A DNA stretch of 64,000 bases. It comes from Brevirhabdus sp. (GTDB lineage: Bacteria > Pseudomonadota > Alphaproteobacteria > Rhodobacterales > Rhodobacteraceae). The notes under the pieces were generated by a model. It had not been told where the DNA came from. It did not search any database and saw nothing but the letters and a program-made list of their open reading frames with translations. Numbering within the stretch: position 1 is the first letter of the stretch; the number at the start of each line of letters is the position of its first letter. Both the position numbers and the translations under genes were made by a program. Shown here piece by piece: positions 52,700 to 62,393 of the stretch. Where the stretch lies: contig JAGXFH010000061.1 in assembly GCA_024637315.1 (NCBI GenBank), forward strand, positions 1-64,000, in the 5' to 3' direction.

Positions 52700-53367
52700 C
52701 AGGACAACCTTCGCCCGACGCGGGCCGACAGCCAATAGGTCAGCGCGATGGTGAACAGCGAAATGGCGACCAGAACCGCCGACATGATGCCTGCGGACCG
52801 GGCGTCAAACGCCTGTACGCGGTCATAGATGGCAATGGCGATGGTCCTGGTCTCGCCGGGGATCGAGCCGCCGACCATCAGTACGATGCCGAACTCGCCC
52901 AGTGTATGCGCGAAGGTCAGCACCATAGCCGTCATCAGCCCCGGCCAGGCAAGCGGCAGTTCCACTTTCCAGAGGGACGCCAGCGGTGACATCCCGCAGC
53001 AGCTTGCCGCCTCTCGCACCTCGATCGGGACCGCTTCGAACCCGCGCTGCGCGGGCTGGATCGCGAAGGGCAGGTTGAAGAGGATCGAGGCCACGACCAA
53101 CCCTTCAAAACTGAACACAAGCTGGTGGCCGAACAGGCTCTGCCACAGCTCGCCCACCGGCGAATTGCGCCCGAAGGCGACCAGAAGGTAGAAGCCCAAG
53201 ACCGTGGGCGGCAGGACCAGCGGCAGCATGACCAGCGCCTCGACCAGCCCTTTGCCGCCGAACTGGCGGTAGGCAAGGAACCGGCCCACCAGCACCGAGA
53301 CAGGCAGAAGGATCGCCACCGTCCACGCAGCCAGCCGCAGGGAAAGGGTCAGTGCGGTCCAGTCCAT
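52699..53367 (-). CDS. modB: Molybdate ABC transporter permease ModB
   Basis: 222 residues with five membrane helices and the CysTW/ModB EAA loop REAASCCGMSPLASLWKVEL; GKGLVEALVMLPLVLPPTVL and LGFYLLVAFGRNSPVGELW are typical of ModB. It starts 4 bases after the modA stop and overlaps modC by one base. Confidence 0.93.
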   Translation of the reverse strand: MDWTALTLSLRLAAWTVAILLPVSVLVGRFLAYRQFGGKGLVEALVMLPLVLPPTVLGFYLLVAFGRNSPVGELWQSLFGHQLVFSFEGLVVASILFNLPFAIQPAQRGFEAVPIEVREAASCCGMSPLASLWKVELPLAWPGLMTAMVLTFAHTLGEFGIVLMVGGSIPGETRTIAIAIYDRVQAFDARSAGIMSAVLVAISLFTIALTYWLSARVGRRLS

Positions 53368-53370
53368 GGA

Positions 53371-54162
53371 TCACTCGTCTTTCGGCAGGACAAAACCGTA
53401 ACGCTCCATGATCGCGCGGGCGGCAGGTTCGGTCATATAGGCGTAGAACGCCTCGGCCACCTCGCCCGCGCCGTTCAACAGCGCCATGCGCTGGCGCAGC
53501 GGTTCGTGCCAGTCCTCGGGGACCAGGGCATAGGTGCCGCGCGACGCAACCTTGGGGGCCAGTGCCAGTGAATAGGCGATGATTCCGCCCTCGGCATTGC
53601 CCGACAGCGCGAATTGTGCCGCCTGGCTGACATTTTCACCCAGAACGAGCACCGGTTGCAGATCGTCCCAGATGCCCTTGGCGATCAGCGATTCCTTCGC
53701 GCGCATGCCATAGGGCGCGTGATCGGGATTGGCGATCGCAAAGCGGGAGATCTGGTCCGCTGCCAGCATCCCGGCCAGATCGTTCATCTCCGGGTCGGGC
53801 GTCAGGGTTGATCCGTGCGGCACCACCAATGCCAGCCGGCCAAGCGCATAAAGATCGCCTGCGTCGCGGGTGAGCCTGTCGGCATGCAGGTCCGCGATGA
53901 AACGTTCGTCGGCGGCCATGAAGATCTGGAAGGGCGCACCTTCGCGGATCTGGCGGGCGAAGTTGCCGGTCGATCCAAAGGACAGCCGCACCGCCATTCC
54001 TGTCTCGGCCTCGAAAGCCTCGGCGATCTCGGCGACCGCGAATTGCAGATCGGACGCGGCGGCGACGACCGGCGCGTCATCCTGCGCGGCGACGGGTCCG
54101 GCGGCGAGGGCGAAAGCAGCGGCAACCGCAACAACGGAACGACGGATGCAGGATGCAAGCAT
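53371..54162 (-). CDS. modA: Molybdate-binding periplasmic protein ModA
   Basis: About 263 residues from ATG at 54162, preferred because AGGAAGA lies 6 bases upstream and the signal peptide (MLASCIRRSVVAVAAAFALA, cleaved near VAAQ) is well formed; an ATG at 54189 adds nine residues with no ribosome binding site. ModA features are VVAAASDLQFAVAEIAEAFE, RLSFGSTGNFARQIREGAPF and QIFMAADERFIADLHADRL, which include the oxyanion-binding serines. It delivers molybdate to ModBC. Confidence 0.92.
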   Translation of the reverse strand: MLASCIRRSVVAVAAAFALAAGPVAAQDDAPVVAAASDLQFAVAEIAEAFEAETGMAVRLSFGSTGNFARQIREGAPFQIFMAADERFIADLHADRLTRDAGDLYALGRLALVVPHGSTLTPDPEMNDLAGMLAADQISRFAIANPDHAPYGMRAKESLIAKGIWDDLQPVLVLGENVSQAAQFALSGNAEGGIIAYSLALAPKVASRGTYALVPEDWHEPLRQRMALLNGAGEVAEAFYAYMTEPAARAIMERYGFVLPKDE

Positions 54163-54226
54163 GCGGTTCTTCCTGATGATATGTTTCATGGACCATATCG
54201 CAGGAAGACGTTCTGACGGGCAAGCG

Positions 54227-54598
54227 TTATTTTCTTTCGGGAATATCCCTGAGCATCGCCTGCATTGCGTCCAGACGCATGACGCCGGCCTCGGCCGCAT
54301 CCGTCTCGAAGGCGCGATAGAGGCTCAGGACCGTCCGGCCGGTTTCGGTCAGCACGGCTCCACCACCGCCGGGACCGCCGCGTGTGCTGTCCACAAGCGG
54401 CTGCTTGAACATGGCGTTCAACGTGCCGATCAACTGCCAGGCGCGCTTGTAGCTCATGCTCATCTCGCGACCCGCCGCGGCGATAGAGCCGCAGCGGTCA
54501 ATGCGCTCCAGCAGTTCGGCCTTGCCGGGCCCGATCATTTCCTCGTCACCAAAGACAATACGGATGCGCAGGGTCGGGCGTTTGGTATCTACATTCAT
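54227..54598 (-). CDS. modE: ModE-type molybdate-responsive regulator (N-terminal domain only)
   Basis: 123 residues from MNVDTKRPTLRIRIVFGDEE. The LysR-like winged helix of ModE is clear: ELLERIDRCGSIAAAGREMS, MSYKRAWQLIGTLNAMFKQP and STRGGPGGGGAVLTETGRTV. The molybdate-binding Mop domains of E. coli ModE are absent; short single-domain versions are common in alphaproteobacteria. It lies 64 bases upstream of modA on the same strand, so it may repress the operon it heads. Confidence 0.87.
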   Translation of the reverse strand: MNVDTKRPTLRIRIVFGDEEMIGPGKAELLERIDRCGSIAAAGREMSMSYKRAWQLIGTLNAMFKQPLVDSTRGGPGGGGAVLTETGRTVLSLYRAFETDAAEAGVMRLDAMQAMLRDIPERK

Positions 54599-54890
54599 AT
54601 CCCGACTATCGCGAACCGCATCAGCCCAATGCAAGAGCAATCACCTGATCAGATCAGGGCTGTACCCGGTCTTCAGGGCAACCAGCAGCGATGCGCGCGC
54701 AGGGTCCACAGGCCGATCGCAATAGTTCCTCTTGTTCAGTGAAGTCCCGCCAATATTGCGCGTCAGGCGCAGGACCGTGCAAGGTGTCGCCAGCATTCCT
54801 TCGCGGGAAGCCCGACCAGGCAAACCTGGTCTGGTTTTCGCCGGGCATGGAAGCAGGCATTGATGCCATGGCCTGCTTGCATGCCGAACC
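54599..54890. other. Intergenic region with no recognised feature
   Basis: Between modE and the TetR gene. Short frames are open on both strands but none looks like a known protein or has a good start; a Mo-responsive promoter for modE should lie at the left end. The inverted pairs seen are short and unconvincing. Confidence 0.5.
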
Positions 54891-55544
54891 TCAGCCCGCC
54901 GCCGGGTTGAACCCGTGGCGGGCGTGAAAGCGGCGCAATTCCTCGTCCGAAGGCGCGTACCCGGTAAAGGTCTTCACATAGGCGGGCATGCGCGACATGC
55001 GCTCGGCAAGGCTTTCCTGCATCTGCATCGAGATATAGCCGATCTGCACCAGATAGACCGTGCGGGCGCGCACATCGGCCTCGCCCGGATCATAGCCGAA
55101 GCGTTCGAACATCCGGCGGATCGCGGCAAGCCGCGCCGCGTCCGCCGCGTTGACCCGCGCCGCAACCGCGTCAGAGCTGTGCGCCCAGCCCCGCACCGCA
55201 AGATCGAACCGCGATTCGAACGGCCGATCGTCAAGGAATACGCTGATCAGGGTCAGCGCCGCCTCGGTGATGGTTTCGGCATAGGCGCCCGCCGCCGCGA
55301 CAAGGCTGCCGGTATTGCTGTCGTCCCACATGTCCAGAAGCGCATCGAGCAGCGCGCCGCGATCCTTGAAGAACCAGTAGAAACTGGTGCGCGACAGGTT
55401 CAGCCGCTTGGCCAGCGGTTGAATCTTCACCGCGTCGAGGCCGCTTGTCACAAAGGCGTCGCGCGCCGCATCAAGCCACAGCTCGCGCGATCCGCGCCAG
55501 CCGCTTGCCTTCTCGGTCGTGTCGATGGGGTCCGCCGTCGTCAT
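54891..55544 (-). CDS. TetR-family transcriptional regulator
   Basis: 217 residues. N-terminal HTH: LWLDAARDAFVTSGLDAVKI, QPLAKRLNLSRTSFYWFFKD and RGALLDALLDMW. The C-terminal part is a helical ligand-binding domain. It is divergent from the N-demethylase/racemase operon with a 115-base gap, the usual position for its regulator; the inducer would be the substrate of that pathway. Confidence 0.87.
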   Translation of the reverse strand: MTTADPIDTTEKASGWRGSRELWLDAARDAFVTSGLDAVKIQPLAKRLNLSRTSFYWFFKDRGALLDALLDMWDDSNTGSLVAAAGAYAETITEAALTLISVFLDDRPFESRFDLAVRGWAHSSDAVAARVNAADAARLAAIRRMFERFGYDPGEADVRARTVYLVQIGYISMQMQESLAERMSRMPAYVKTFTGYAPSDEELRRFHARHGFNPAAG

Positions 55545-55605
55545 GGCAAAAGCCTATCGCACGGCCCTGGCGGAGGCAATGAAATGATCAGTGATGAACA
55601 CAAAC

Positions 55606-55634
55606 TTGACATGTATGAACATTCTTGGAATCCT
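55606..55634 (+). promoter_or_regulatory. Possible promoter of the N-demethylase operon
   Basis: A consensus -35 ttgaca (55606-55611) is followed 17 bases later by a weak aatcct. Direct repeats atgaaca occur at about 55594 and 55616, around the -35, and could be the TetR operator. Confidence 0.4.
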
Positions 55635-55659
55635 CCCCGCAGCCAAACGGAGAACGCCG

Positions 55660-57705
55660 ATGTCGACCGATCCCCTGCTTCAGCCCTACCAGCTCAAGCA
55701 TCTGACCCTGCGCAACCGGATCATGACCACCAGCCATGAGCCGGCCTACCCCGAGGACGGCATGCCGAAAGAGCGCTATGCTGCATATCACGCGGAGCGC
55801 GCCAAGGCCGGCGTCGCGCTGGCGATGACCGCCGGGTCGGCGGCGGTGTCCACGGACAGCCCGCCGGTCTTCAACAACATCCTGGCCTACAAGGACGAGG
55901 TGGTGCCGTGGATCCGGATGCTGACCGATGCCTGCCACGATCATGGCTGCGCGGTGATGATCCAGCTGACCCACCTTGGCCGCCGCACCAGCTGGTCCAA
56001 GGGCGACTGGCTGCCGTCGGTGTCGTCCTCGAAACACCGCGAGCCGGCGCATCGCGCCTTTCCCAAGCTGGCCGAGGATTGGGATATCGAGCGGATCATC
56101 ACCGACTTCGCCGATGCCACCGAACGGATGAGGGCGGGCGGCATGGACGGGATCGAATTGCAGGTCTACGGTCACCTGCTGGACCAGTTCTGGTCGCCGC
56201 TGACCAACGATCTGGACGGGCGCTATGGCGGGCAGAGCCTCGACAGCCGGATGCAACTGCTGTGGGATGTGCTGACCGGGATCCGCAAGCGGGTCGGCGA
56301 CGATTTCATCGTCGGGCTGCGCTACACGGCGGACGAGGCCGAGGCCGGCGGCATCAGCCCCGAGGAGGGACTGGAGATTTCCAGGCGCCTCGCGGAGTCC
56401 GGCATGGTCGATTTCCTCAACGTGATCCGCGGGCGGGTCCATACCGATCCGGCGATGACCGATGTGATCCCGGTGCAGGGGATGAAGAACGCGCCGCATC
56501 TGGATTTCGCCGGCGCAGTGAAGAAGGCCACCGGCATGCCCACCTTCCATGCCGCGAAGATCCCCGACGTGGCCACCGCCCGCCACGCTGTCGCCGCGGG
56601 TCTTCTGGACATGGTCGGGATGACCCGCGCCCACATGGCCGACCCGCATATCGTGCGCAAGATCATCGAGGGGCGCGAAGAGGACATCCGCCCCTGCGTC
56701 GGCGCCACCTTCTGCCTTGACCGGATCTATGCGGCCGGCGAGGCGCTGTGCATCCACAACGCCGCGACCGGCCGCGAACTGACCATGCCACATGACATCG
56801 CCCCGGCGCCGGCGCGCCGCCGCGTGGTTATCGTCGGCGCCGGTCCCGCCGGGCTGGAGGCGGCGCGCGTCGCCGCCGAGCGTGGCCACGATGTGACGGT
56901 GTTCGAGGCGCAGCCCGAGCCCGGCGGGCAGGTGCGGCTGACCGCGCAGAACCCGCGGCGGCGCGAGATGATCAGCATCATCGACTGGCGGATGGCGCAA
57001 TGCGCCGCGCTCGATGTGGTGTTCCACTTCAACACATGGGCCGAGGCCGAGGACATCACCGCGCTTGCCCCCGACGTGGTGATCGTGGCCACCGGCGGGC
57101 TGCCCAATACCGAGCTTTTCGAAAGCCGCAAGGAACAGGATCTGGTGGTGACCGCATGGGACATCATCGCAGGCGACGCCAAGCCGGGGCAGAACGTGCT
57201 GATCTATGACGAAAGCGGAGACCATCCGGGGCTGATGGCCGCCGAGGTGGCCGCCAATGCCGGTGCGAAGGTCGAGGTGATGACGCCGGACCGGGTTTTC
57301 GCCCCCGAAATCATGGCGATGAACCTGGTGCCCTACATGCGCGCGCTGCAGGACAAGGACGTGACCTTCACCGTCACCCGCCGCCTTCTGGACGTGGCCC
57401 GCGACGGCAACCGGCTGCGCGCCACCATCGGCACGGATTACAGCGGCTTCACCTCTGAAAAGACCTATGACCAGGTGGTGGTGAACTATGGCACGATGCC
57501 GCTTGACGCGCTTTACTTCGCGCTCAGGCCGCTTTCGTCGAACCAGGGCGCGGTCGATTACGACGCGCTGATCGCCGGGACCGCGCAGACCGTGACCCGC
57601 AACCCCGAAGGCGCGTTCCAGCTTTTTCGTATCGGCGACGCGGTCAGCGCGCGCAACACCCATGCGGCGATCTACGACGCGCTGCGGCTGGTCAAGGACA
57701 TCTGA
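55660..57705 (+). CDS. NADH:flavin oxidoreductase/N-methylproline demethylase-type FMN-FAD-FeS enzyme
   Basis: 681 residues. Residues 1-340 form an Old Yellow Enzyme-type TIM barrel ([60 protein letters not shown]), then an iron-sulfur region and an FAD/NAD(P) domain with [20 protein letters not shown]. The layout matches trimethylamine dehydrogenase, dienoyl-CoA reductase and the roseobacter/rhizobial N-methylproline demethylases; the cysteine region ([19 protein letters not shown]) resembles the last group and has one Cys fewer than the standard four. It is likely to remove a methyl group from an N-methylated amine. GGAGAA precedes ATG. Confidence 0.85.
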   Translation: MSTDPLLQPYQLKHLTLRNRIMTTSHEPAYPEDGMPKERYAAYHAERAKAGVALAMTAGSAAVSTDSPPVFNNILAYKDEVVPWIRMLTDACHDHGCAVMIQLTHLGRRTSWSKGDWLPSVSSSKHREPAHRAFPKLAEDWDIERIITDFADATERMRAGGMDGIELQVYGHLLDQFWSPLTNDLDGRYGGQSLDSRMQLLWDVLTGIRKRVGDDFIVGLRYTADEAEAGGISPEEGLEISRRLAESGMVDFLNVIRGRVHTDPAMTDVIPVQGMKNAPHLDFAGAVKKATGMPTFHAAKIPDVATARHAVAAGLLDMVGMTRAHMADPHIVRKIIEGREEDIRPCVGATFCLDRIYAAGEALCIHNAATGRELTMPHDIAPAPARRRVVIVGAGPAGLEAARVAAERGHDVTVFEAQPEPGGQVRLTAQNPRRREMISIIDWRMAQCAALDVVFHFNTWAEAEDITALAPDVVIVATGGLPNTELFESRKEQDLVVTAWDIIAGDAKPGQNVLIYDESGDHPGLMAAEVAANAGAKVEVMTPDRVFAPEIMAMNLVPYMRALQDKDVTFTVTRRLLDVARDGNRLRATIGTDYSGFTSEKTYDQVVVNYGTMPLDALYFALRPLSSNQGAVDYDALIAGTAQTVTRNPEGAFQLFRIGDAVSARNTHAAIYDALRLVKDI

Positions 57706-57706
57706 G

Positions 57707-58723
57707 GTGCGGTCGACAAAGACGATCCACGTCATCTCTGCCCATGCCGAGGGCGAGGTGGGTGATGTGATCGTCGGCGGCGTTCTGCCGCCTCCGGGCG
57801 AGACGATCTGGGAGCAAAGCCGCTGGATCGCCCGCGACCAGAGCTTGCGCAATTTCATGCTCAACGAACCGCGCGGCGGGGTGTTTCGGCATGTGAACCT
57901 GCTGGTGCCGCCGAAAGACCCGCGCGCGCAGATCGGCTGGATCATCATGGAGCCCGAAGACACCCCGCCGATGTCGGGCAGCAACGCGATCTGCGTGGCG
58001 ACGGTGCTGCTGGACAGCGGAATCATCCCGATGACCGAGCCGGTGACCGACATGCTGCTGGAAGCCCCGGGCGGGCTGGTGCGGGTGCGGGCGGACTGTG
58101 CCGGGGGCAAGGCGACGCGGATCACCGTCGAGAATCTGCCATCTTTCGCGCAGCATCTCGATGCCGCGCTGAAGGTCGAGGGACTGGGCACGCTGCGGGT
58201 GGATACCGCCTTTGGCGGCGACAGTTTCGTGATCGTCGATGCCGCCGCCCTGGGTTTTGCGATCCGGCCCGAAGAGGCGGCGGATCTGGCCCGTCTTGGC
58301 GTACGGATCACCAACGCGGCGAACGATCAGCTGGGCTTTCACCACCCGACCAATCCGGACTGGACGCATATCAGCTTTTGCGCTTTCGTCACCCCGGTCA
58401 GGGACGGCGTGGCGCGCAGCGCGGTGGCGATCCGGCCGGGCAAGATCGACCGCTCACCGACCGGCACCGGCGTTTCGGCCCGGATGGCGGTGCTGGCGGC
58501 GAAGGGGCAGATGGGCGTGGGCGACCGGCTGGACTGCCGCTCGATCATCGACAGCCGCTTTTCGGGGCGCATCGCCGGAGCCTGCGACCTGAACGGCACC
58601 CCGGCGATCATTCCGGAAATCACCGGCCGCGGCTGGATCACCGGGACGCATCAGCACATGCTTGACCCGGATGATCCCTGGCCCGCAGGCTACCGGCTGA
58701 GCGACACGTGGGGCGCGTCATGA
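57707..58723 (+). CDS. Proline racemase-family protein (epimerase or hydroxyproline dehydratase)
   Basis: 338 residues from GTG one base after the previous stop. The two family motifs are present but altered: the first is [14 protein letters not shown] (Ser90 where racemases have Cys) and the second [14 protein letters not shown] (Thr252 where racemases have Cys). Family members with Cys/Cys are racemases or epimerases and those with Cys/Thr are trans-3-hydroxy-L-proline dehydratases. Here both cysteines are replaced, so neither reaction can be assigned safely. It lies between genes for an N-demethylase and a reductase, suggesting a hydroxyproline-like intermediate. Confidence 0.82.
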   Translation: MRSTKTIHVISAHAEGEVGDVIVGGVLPPPGETIWEQSRWIARDQSLRNFMLNEPRGGVFRHVNLLVPPKDPRAQIGWIIMEPEDTPPMSGSNAICVATVLLDSGIIPMTEPVTDMLLEAPGGLVRVRADCAGGKATRITVENLPSFAQHLDAALKVEGLGTLRVDTAFGGDSFVIVDAAALGFAIRPEEAADLARLGVRITNAANDQLGFHHPTNPDWTHISFCAFVTPVRDGVARSAVAIRPGKIDRSPTGTGVSARMAVLAAKGQMGVGDRLDCRSIIDSRFSGRIAGACDLNGTPAIIPEITGRGWITGTHQHMLDPDDPWPAGYRLSDTWGAS

Positions 58724-59451
58724 AGATCGGCGTCATCGGAACGGGAACCATCGCAACCGCACTGGTGCGCGGCATTGCCGGCGACGGCCACCAGATCACC
58801 GTATCAGAGCGAAGCGCGGCGCACGCGGCGGGTCTGGCGCGGGACTTTGCAAATGTCAGGGTGGCCGGCAATCAGGCGGTGCTTGACCAGAGCGATACCG
58901 TGTTCCTCGGCCTCTTGGCCGAGACCGCGCCCCGGATTCTGGCCGCGCTGCGCTTTCGGCCCGATCACCGGGTGATCTCGCTGATGGGTGGCGCCACGCT
59001 GGAACAGGTCGGCGCGATGGTGGCCCCGGCGCGCGCGAATGCGGTCATGCTGCCGTTTCCCGCCATTGCGCAAGGCGGCTCTGCCGTCCTGATGCTGGGC
59101 GATGCCGATCTGGTGAATTCGATCGTCGGCGCGCGCAACCAGGTGTTCGTCCTGAAGGACGCGCAGGATCTCGCGGCCTATCTCTGCGCCCAGGCGGTGC
59201 TGTCGCCGGTGGCGCGGATGGTGGGCGATGCGGCCCGCTGGCTGGCGGCGCGCAGCGATGACCCGGCGCAGGCCGAGGCGTTCCTGCGCGCGCTTGTCGC
59301 GTCAAGCCTTGCGGGCACCGAGACCGGCGCGCTGATCGAGGCGCTCAACACGCCGGGCGGCTACAACCAGCGCCTGCGCCTGCATATGGAGGCGGCGGGA
59401 ACCGGCGCGGCGCTTGCCCGCGGGCTGGACAGGCTGGAGCGCGGCGAATGA
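58720..59451 (+). CDS. Pyrroline-5-carboxylate reductase-like NAD(P)-dependent enzyme
   Basis: 243 residues from [20 protein letters not shown] (overlapping the previous stop as ATGA). The N-terminal Rossmann motif GxGxxA and the ProC-like middle ([56 protein letters not shown]) are clear; the C-terminal helical domain has [21 protein letters not shown]. It may reduce a pyrroline carboxylate (including the 2-carboxylate from 3-hydroxyproline dehydration) to proline. Coupled to the next gene by ATGA. Confidence 0.8.
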   Translation: MKIGVIGTGTIATALVRGIAGDGHQITVSERSAAHAAGLARDFANVRVAGNQAVLDQSDTVFLGLLAETAPRILAALRFRPDHRVISLMGGATLEQVGAMVAPARANAVMLPFPAIAQGGSAVLMLGDADLVNSIVGARNQVFVLKDAQDLAAYLCAQAVLSPVARMVGDAARWLAARSDDPAQAEAFLRALVASSLAGTETGALIEALNTPGGYNQRLRLHMEAAGTGAALARGLDRLERGE

Positions 59452-61427
59452 GCCTCAGGCACGTGTTCGCGCCGCTGACGCTGCGCCACAACACCCTGCG
59501 CAACCGCATCGTCTTCGGCGCGCATACCACCAACATGGCGCAAGACGGCCTGCCCGGCGATCAGCATCTGGGCTATTACCTGGAACGCGCCAGGGGCGGC
59601 GCCGCGATGATCACGGTCGAGCCGATGCCGGTGCATGCCGCCGCGGTTCTGACACGCGGCAATTTTCGCCCCGGATCGGACGCGGTTATCCCGCATTTCG
59701 CCCGGCTGACCGCGGCCTGCAAGGCCGAGGGCGCGGTGATGATCCAGCAGCTTTACCATGTCGGCGCGCATGGCGACTGGGACAATTCGTGGCATGCCAA
59801 CTGGTCCCCTTCGGGCGGGCCAAGCTATCATGACAACGATGGCAGCCACCCGATGACGCCCGATCAGATCGAAGAAACCATCGAGGCGTTCGTGCAGGCC
59901 GCGATCCGCTGCCAGAAGGCCGGGTTCGACGGGGTCGAGGTCTGGGCCGCCTACCACTGCCTGCTCGATCAGTTCTGGACCGGGTTTTCCAACCAGCGCA
60001 GCGACGAATGGGGTGGCAGCCTTGCGAACCGCACCCGGTTCTCGCGCGAGATCCTGCGCCGCATCCGCGCCGCCTGTGGCGAGGCGTTCATCATCGGGCT
60101 GTCGGTCTCGGACGGTGCCGATACCGGCGTCTTGCCCAGCCGCGACGAGATGGTCCGGATCGTCGCCCTGCATGACGCCGAGCGGCTGATGGACTACGTC
60201 ACCGTCGGGGCTGGCAGCTATATCGACTTTCACAAGATCATCCCCAGCTTTCAGTATCCCGAGAACCTTGGCGCCGATCTGGCCGCGCAGCTGAAAGGCG
60301 CAAGGCTGGCCGCCAAGATCATTGCCGAGGCCGGCATCCGCACCCCGGAAAACGCCAACACCGTGCTTGGCGCGGGCCAGGCCGATCTTGTCTCGATCGT
60401 GCGCGGGCAGATCGCCGATCCGTATCTGGTGGCCAAGGCCGGGGCAGGGCGCCCCGAGGACATTCGCGGCTGCCTGTCGTGCAATCAGCAATGCTGGGGC
60501 CGGCGCGGCCGCGACTATTACATCTCGTGCCTGATCAACCCCTCGGTTGGCCACGAATATCTCTGGGGAGGCGACCGGTTTGTCCTGGCAGAGACCTGCA
60601 GATCCGTGCTGGTGGTGGGCGGTGGCCCGGCCGGGCTGGAAGCGGCGCGGGTGGCGGCCGAGCGCGGGCACCGCGTCACGCTGGCCGAGGCCAGCGCCGA
60701 TCTGGGCGGGCAATTCCGGCTGGCGGGGCTGCAACCGCGCCGCGCCCAGATCACCGACCTGATCGACTGGTACCGGCGGCAGCTGGACAGGCTGGGGGTC
60801 GATCTGCGCTGTAACAGCTATCTGGAGGCCGGCGAGATCGCGGCGTTCGGGGCGGACGCGGTGGTGCTTGCCACCGGGGCGCAGCCGGACGGCACCGGCT
60901 TTCAGAAGGCCCTGCCGCATCTGCCGGGGTTGCCCGGTATCGCCTGCGGCAATGTCTGGTCAGCCGAGGATGTGATGCGCCGCGCCGCGCGACCGGGCAG
61001 ACGCGTCATTGTGCTTGACGAAGGCGGCCACTGGCGCGGGATCGGCACCGCATGGCATCTGGCCGAGGCCGGGCACGCGGTCACTATCGTCACGCCGGAT
61101 GCGATGATCGCCAGAGAGTTGACGCGCACCGCCTCGGATGTCCCGGCGCGCCAGCAGCTTGCCCGGCTTGGCAGCCGCTTCGTGACGGAAAGCGCGATTG
61201 CCGAATGGACGGGCGAAGCCGCGCGCGTCGTGTCCTTGCTGACCGGCGAAGAGCAGGTGATCGCCGCCGACGCGCTTGTTCTGGCGACCGGCCGCAGGGC
61301 CGATCACGACCTGCCCGACAGCCTGCGCGCCATCGGACAACGCCCGATCCTGATCGGTGACGCCAGCGCCCCGCGCTTTGCCGCCGCCGCCATCCATGAC
61401 GGCAGGACGACCGGCCTTGCGCTGTAG
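59448..61427 (+). CDS. Second NADH:flavin oxidoreductase/N-demethylase-type enzyme
   Basis: 659 residues with the same TIM barrel-FeS-FAD/NAD layout as the enzyme at 55.7 kb but clearly diverged. TIM-barrel motifs are LTLRHNTLRNRIVFGAHTTN and GFDGVEVWAAYHCLLDQFWT. The iron-sulfur site CLSCNQQCWGRRGRDYYISC has the standard C-x2-C-x3-C-x11-C spacing, and [20 protein letters not shown] binds FAD. Two demethylases in one operon would fit stepwise removal of two methyl groups from a betaine-derived compound. Confidence 0.85.
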   Translation: MSLRHVFAPLTLRHNTLRNRIVFGAHTTNMAQDGLPGDQHLGYYLERARGGAAMITVEPMPVHAAAVLTRGNFRPGSDAVIPHFARLTAACKAEGAVMIQQLYHVGAHGDWDNSWHANWSPSGGPSYHDNDGSHPMTPDQIEETIEAFVQAAIRCQKAGFDGVEVWAAYHCLLDQFWTGFSNQRSDEWGGSLANRTRFSREILRRIRAACGEAFIIGLSVSDGADTGVLPSRDEMVRIVALHDAERLMDYVTVGAGSYIDFHKIIPSFQYPENLGADLAAQLKGARLAAKIIAEAGIRTPENANTVLGAGQADLVSIVRGQIADPYLVAKAGAGRPEDIRGCLSCNQQCWGRRGRDYYISCLINPSVGHEYLWGGDRFVLAETCRSVLVVGGGPAGLEAARVAAERGHRVTLAEASADLGGQFRLAGLQPRRAQITDLIDWYRRQLDRLGVDLRCNSYLEAGEIAAFGADAVVLATGAQPDGTGFQKALPHLPGLPGIACGNVWSAEDVMRRAARPGRRVIVLDEGGHWRGIGTAWHLAEAGHAVTIVTPDAMIARELTRTASDVPARQQLARLGSRFVTESAIAEWTGEAARVVSLLTGEEQVIAADALVLATGRRADHDLPDSLRAIGQRPILIGDASAPRFAAAAIHDGRTTGLAL

Positions 61428-61547
61428 GGTGCTACCAGGGTGTTTCGGTCGTCCTGCCGGAACAATGGGTTGGCATGAAGGCTGCGGTGCGAACATGCAC
61501 GGAGTTGCGGGAACCGGACGCCGGTCAAGCCAACCCGAATGCCGGCG

Positions 61548-62234
61548 TCAGGTGACCGTCACCGTCATCGAGCCCAATCCGTCAGCCGCAATTTCCATCA
61601 CGTCGCCCTTCACCACGGGGCCGACGCCCGAAGGCGTTCCCGACAGGATCACGTCACCCGGCGCGAGCTCGAAATACTCGGAAAGATAAGAGATCATTTC
61701 CGGCACCTTCCAGATCATCTGGTTCAGGTCGCCTTCCTGACGAAGCTCTCCGTTCACCTTCAGCGTTATGCTGCCATTCTCAAGGTGACCGATGTCGCTG
61801 ACCGGATGAACCGGACCGACCGGGGCAGAACGCTCGAACGCCTTGCCGATTTCCCAGGGGCGACCCATCTTCTTCATCTCGCCCTGCAGATCGCGCCGCG
61901 TCATGTCGAGCGACAGCGCATAGCCGTACACATGGTCAAGCGCACTTTCCAACGGGATGTTCTCGCCGCCGGATTTCAGCATCACCGCGACCTCTACCTC
62001 GTGGTGCACATCCGAGGTATGGGGCGGGTAGGGGAACTGGCCGGACGTATCGAGATTGTTGGGATTCTTCTGGAAGAAGAAGGGCGGATCGCGGTCCGGG
62101 TCATGGCCCATCTCGATGGCGTGGGCGGCATAATTTCGGCCGATGCAGTAGACGCGACGCACCGGAAACAGGGCATCGGTTCCGGCTATTGGCACAGCCA
62201 CTACGGGTGGCGTTTGGATCGCGTATTGGGCCAT
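61548..62234 (-). CDS. Fumarylacetoacetate hydrolase-family enzyme (fumarylpyruvate hydrolase-like)
   Basis: 228 residues from MAQYAIQTPPVVAVPIAGTD behind a strong TGGAGGAA ribosome binding site (in-frame upstream codons lack one). FAH motifs: VRRVYCIGRNYAAHAIEMGH, the metal ligands in HHEVEVAVML and VYGYALSLDMTRRDLQ, and GDVILSGTPSGVGPVVKGD. The segment DPPFFFQKNPNN resembles NagK-type fumarylpyruvate hydrolases. It cleaves a C-C bond of a 2,4-dioxo acid, using Mg2+. It is convergent with the demethylase gene and divergent from gntR, so it is probably controlled by that regulator. Confidence 0.85.
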   Translation of the reverse strand: MAQYAIQTPPVVAVPIAGTDALFPVRRVYCIGRNYAAHAIEMGHDPDRDPPFFFQKNPNNLDTSGQFPYPPHTSDVHHEVEVAVMLKSGGENIPLESALDHVYGYALSLDMTRRDLQGEMKKMGRPWEIGKAFERSAPVGPVHPVSDIGHLENGSITLKVNGELRQEGDLNQMIWKVPEMISYLSEYFELAPGDVILSGTPSGVGPVVKGDVMEIAADGLGSMTVTVT

Positions 62235-62376
62235 CGATTCCTCCAATGGGCAAATGTTACAGGAAATCGCATAAAGGGTAATCGCATCCAGATCAATCCC
62301 GACCAATATTCAGAACCCGAAGAAATCAATTGACTGTCGAAGAGCGCCGCCCCTATGCTTTGGGTGACCAGGCCAA

Positions 62377-62384
62377 TTGATCAA
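62377..62384. promoter_or_regulatory. Short palindrome upstream of the second gntR
   Basis: ttgatcaa, inside ccaattgatcaaccaa, lies 10 bases before the gntR start in the gap shared with the FAH gene. Candidate operator; small and therefore uncertain. Confidence 0.35.
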
Positions 62385-62393
62385 CCAAACTGG

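Noticed and set aside
54641-54927. Short open frames on both strands between modE and the TetR gene
   Set aside because: No recognisable product, no convincing start or ribosome binding site.
55588-58314. 908-codon minus-strand frame opposite the demethylase and racemase genes
   Set aside because: Mirror frame; both plus-strand genes have full motifs and ribosome binding sites.
61467-61536. Inverted repeat gggttggc/gccaaccc between the convergent demethylase and FAH genes as a terminator
   Set aside because: Arms are 54 bases apart with no T-run; too weak to call.
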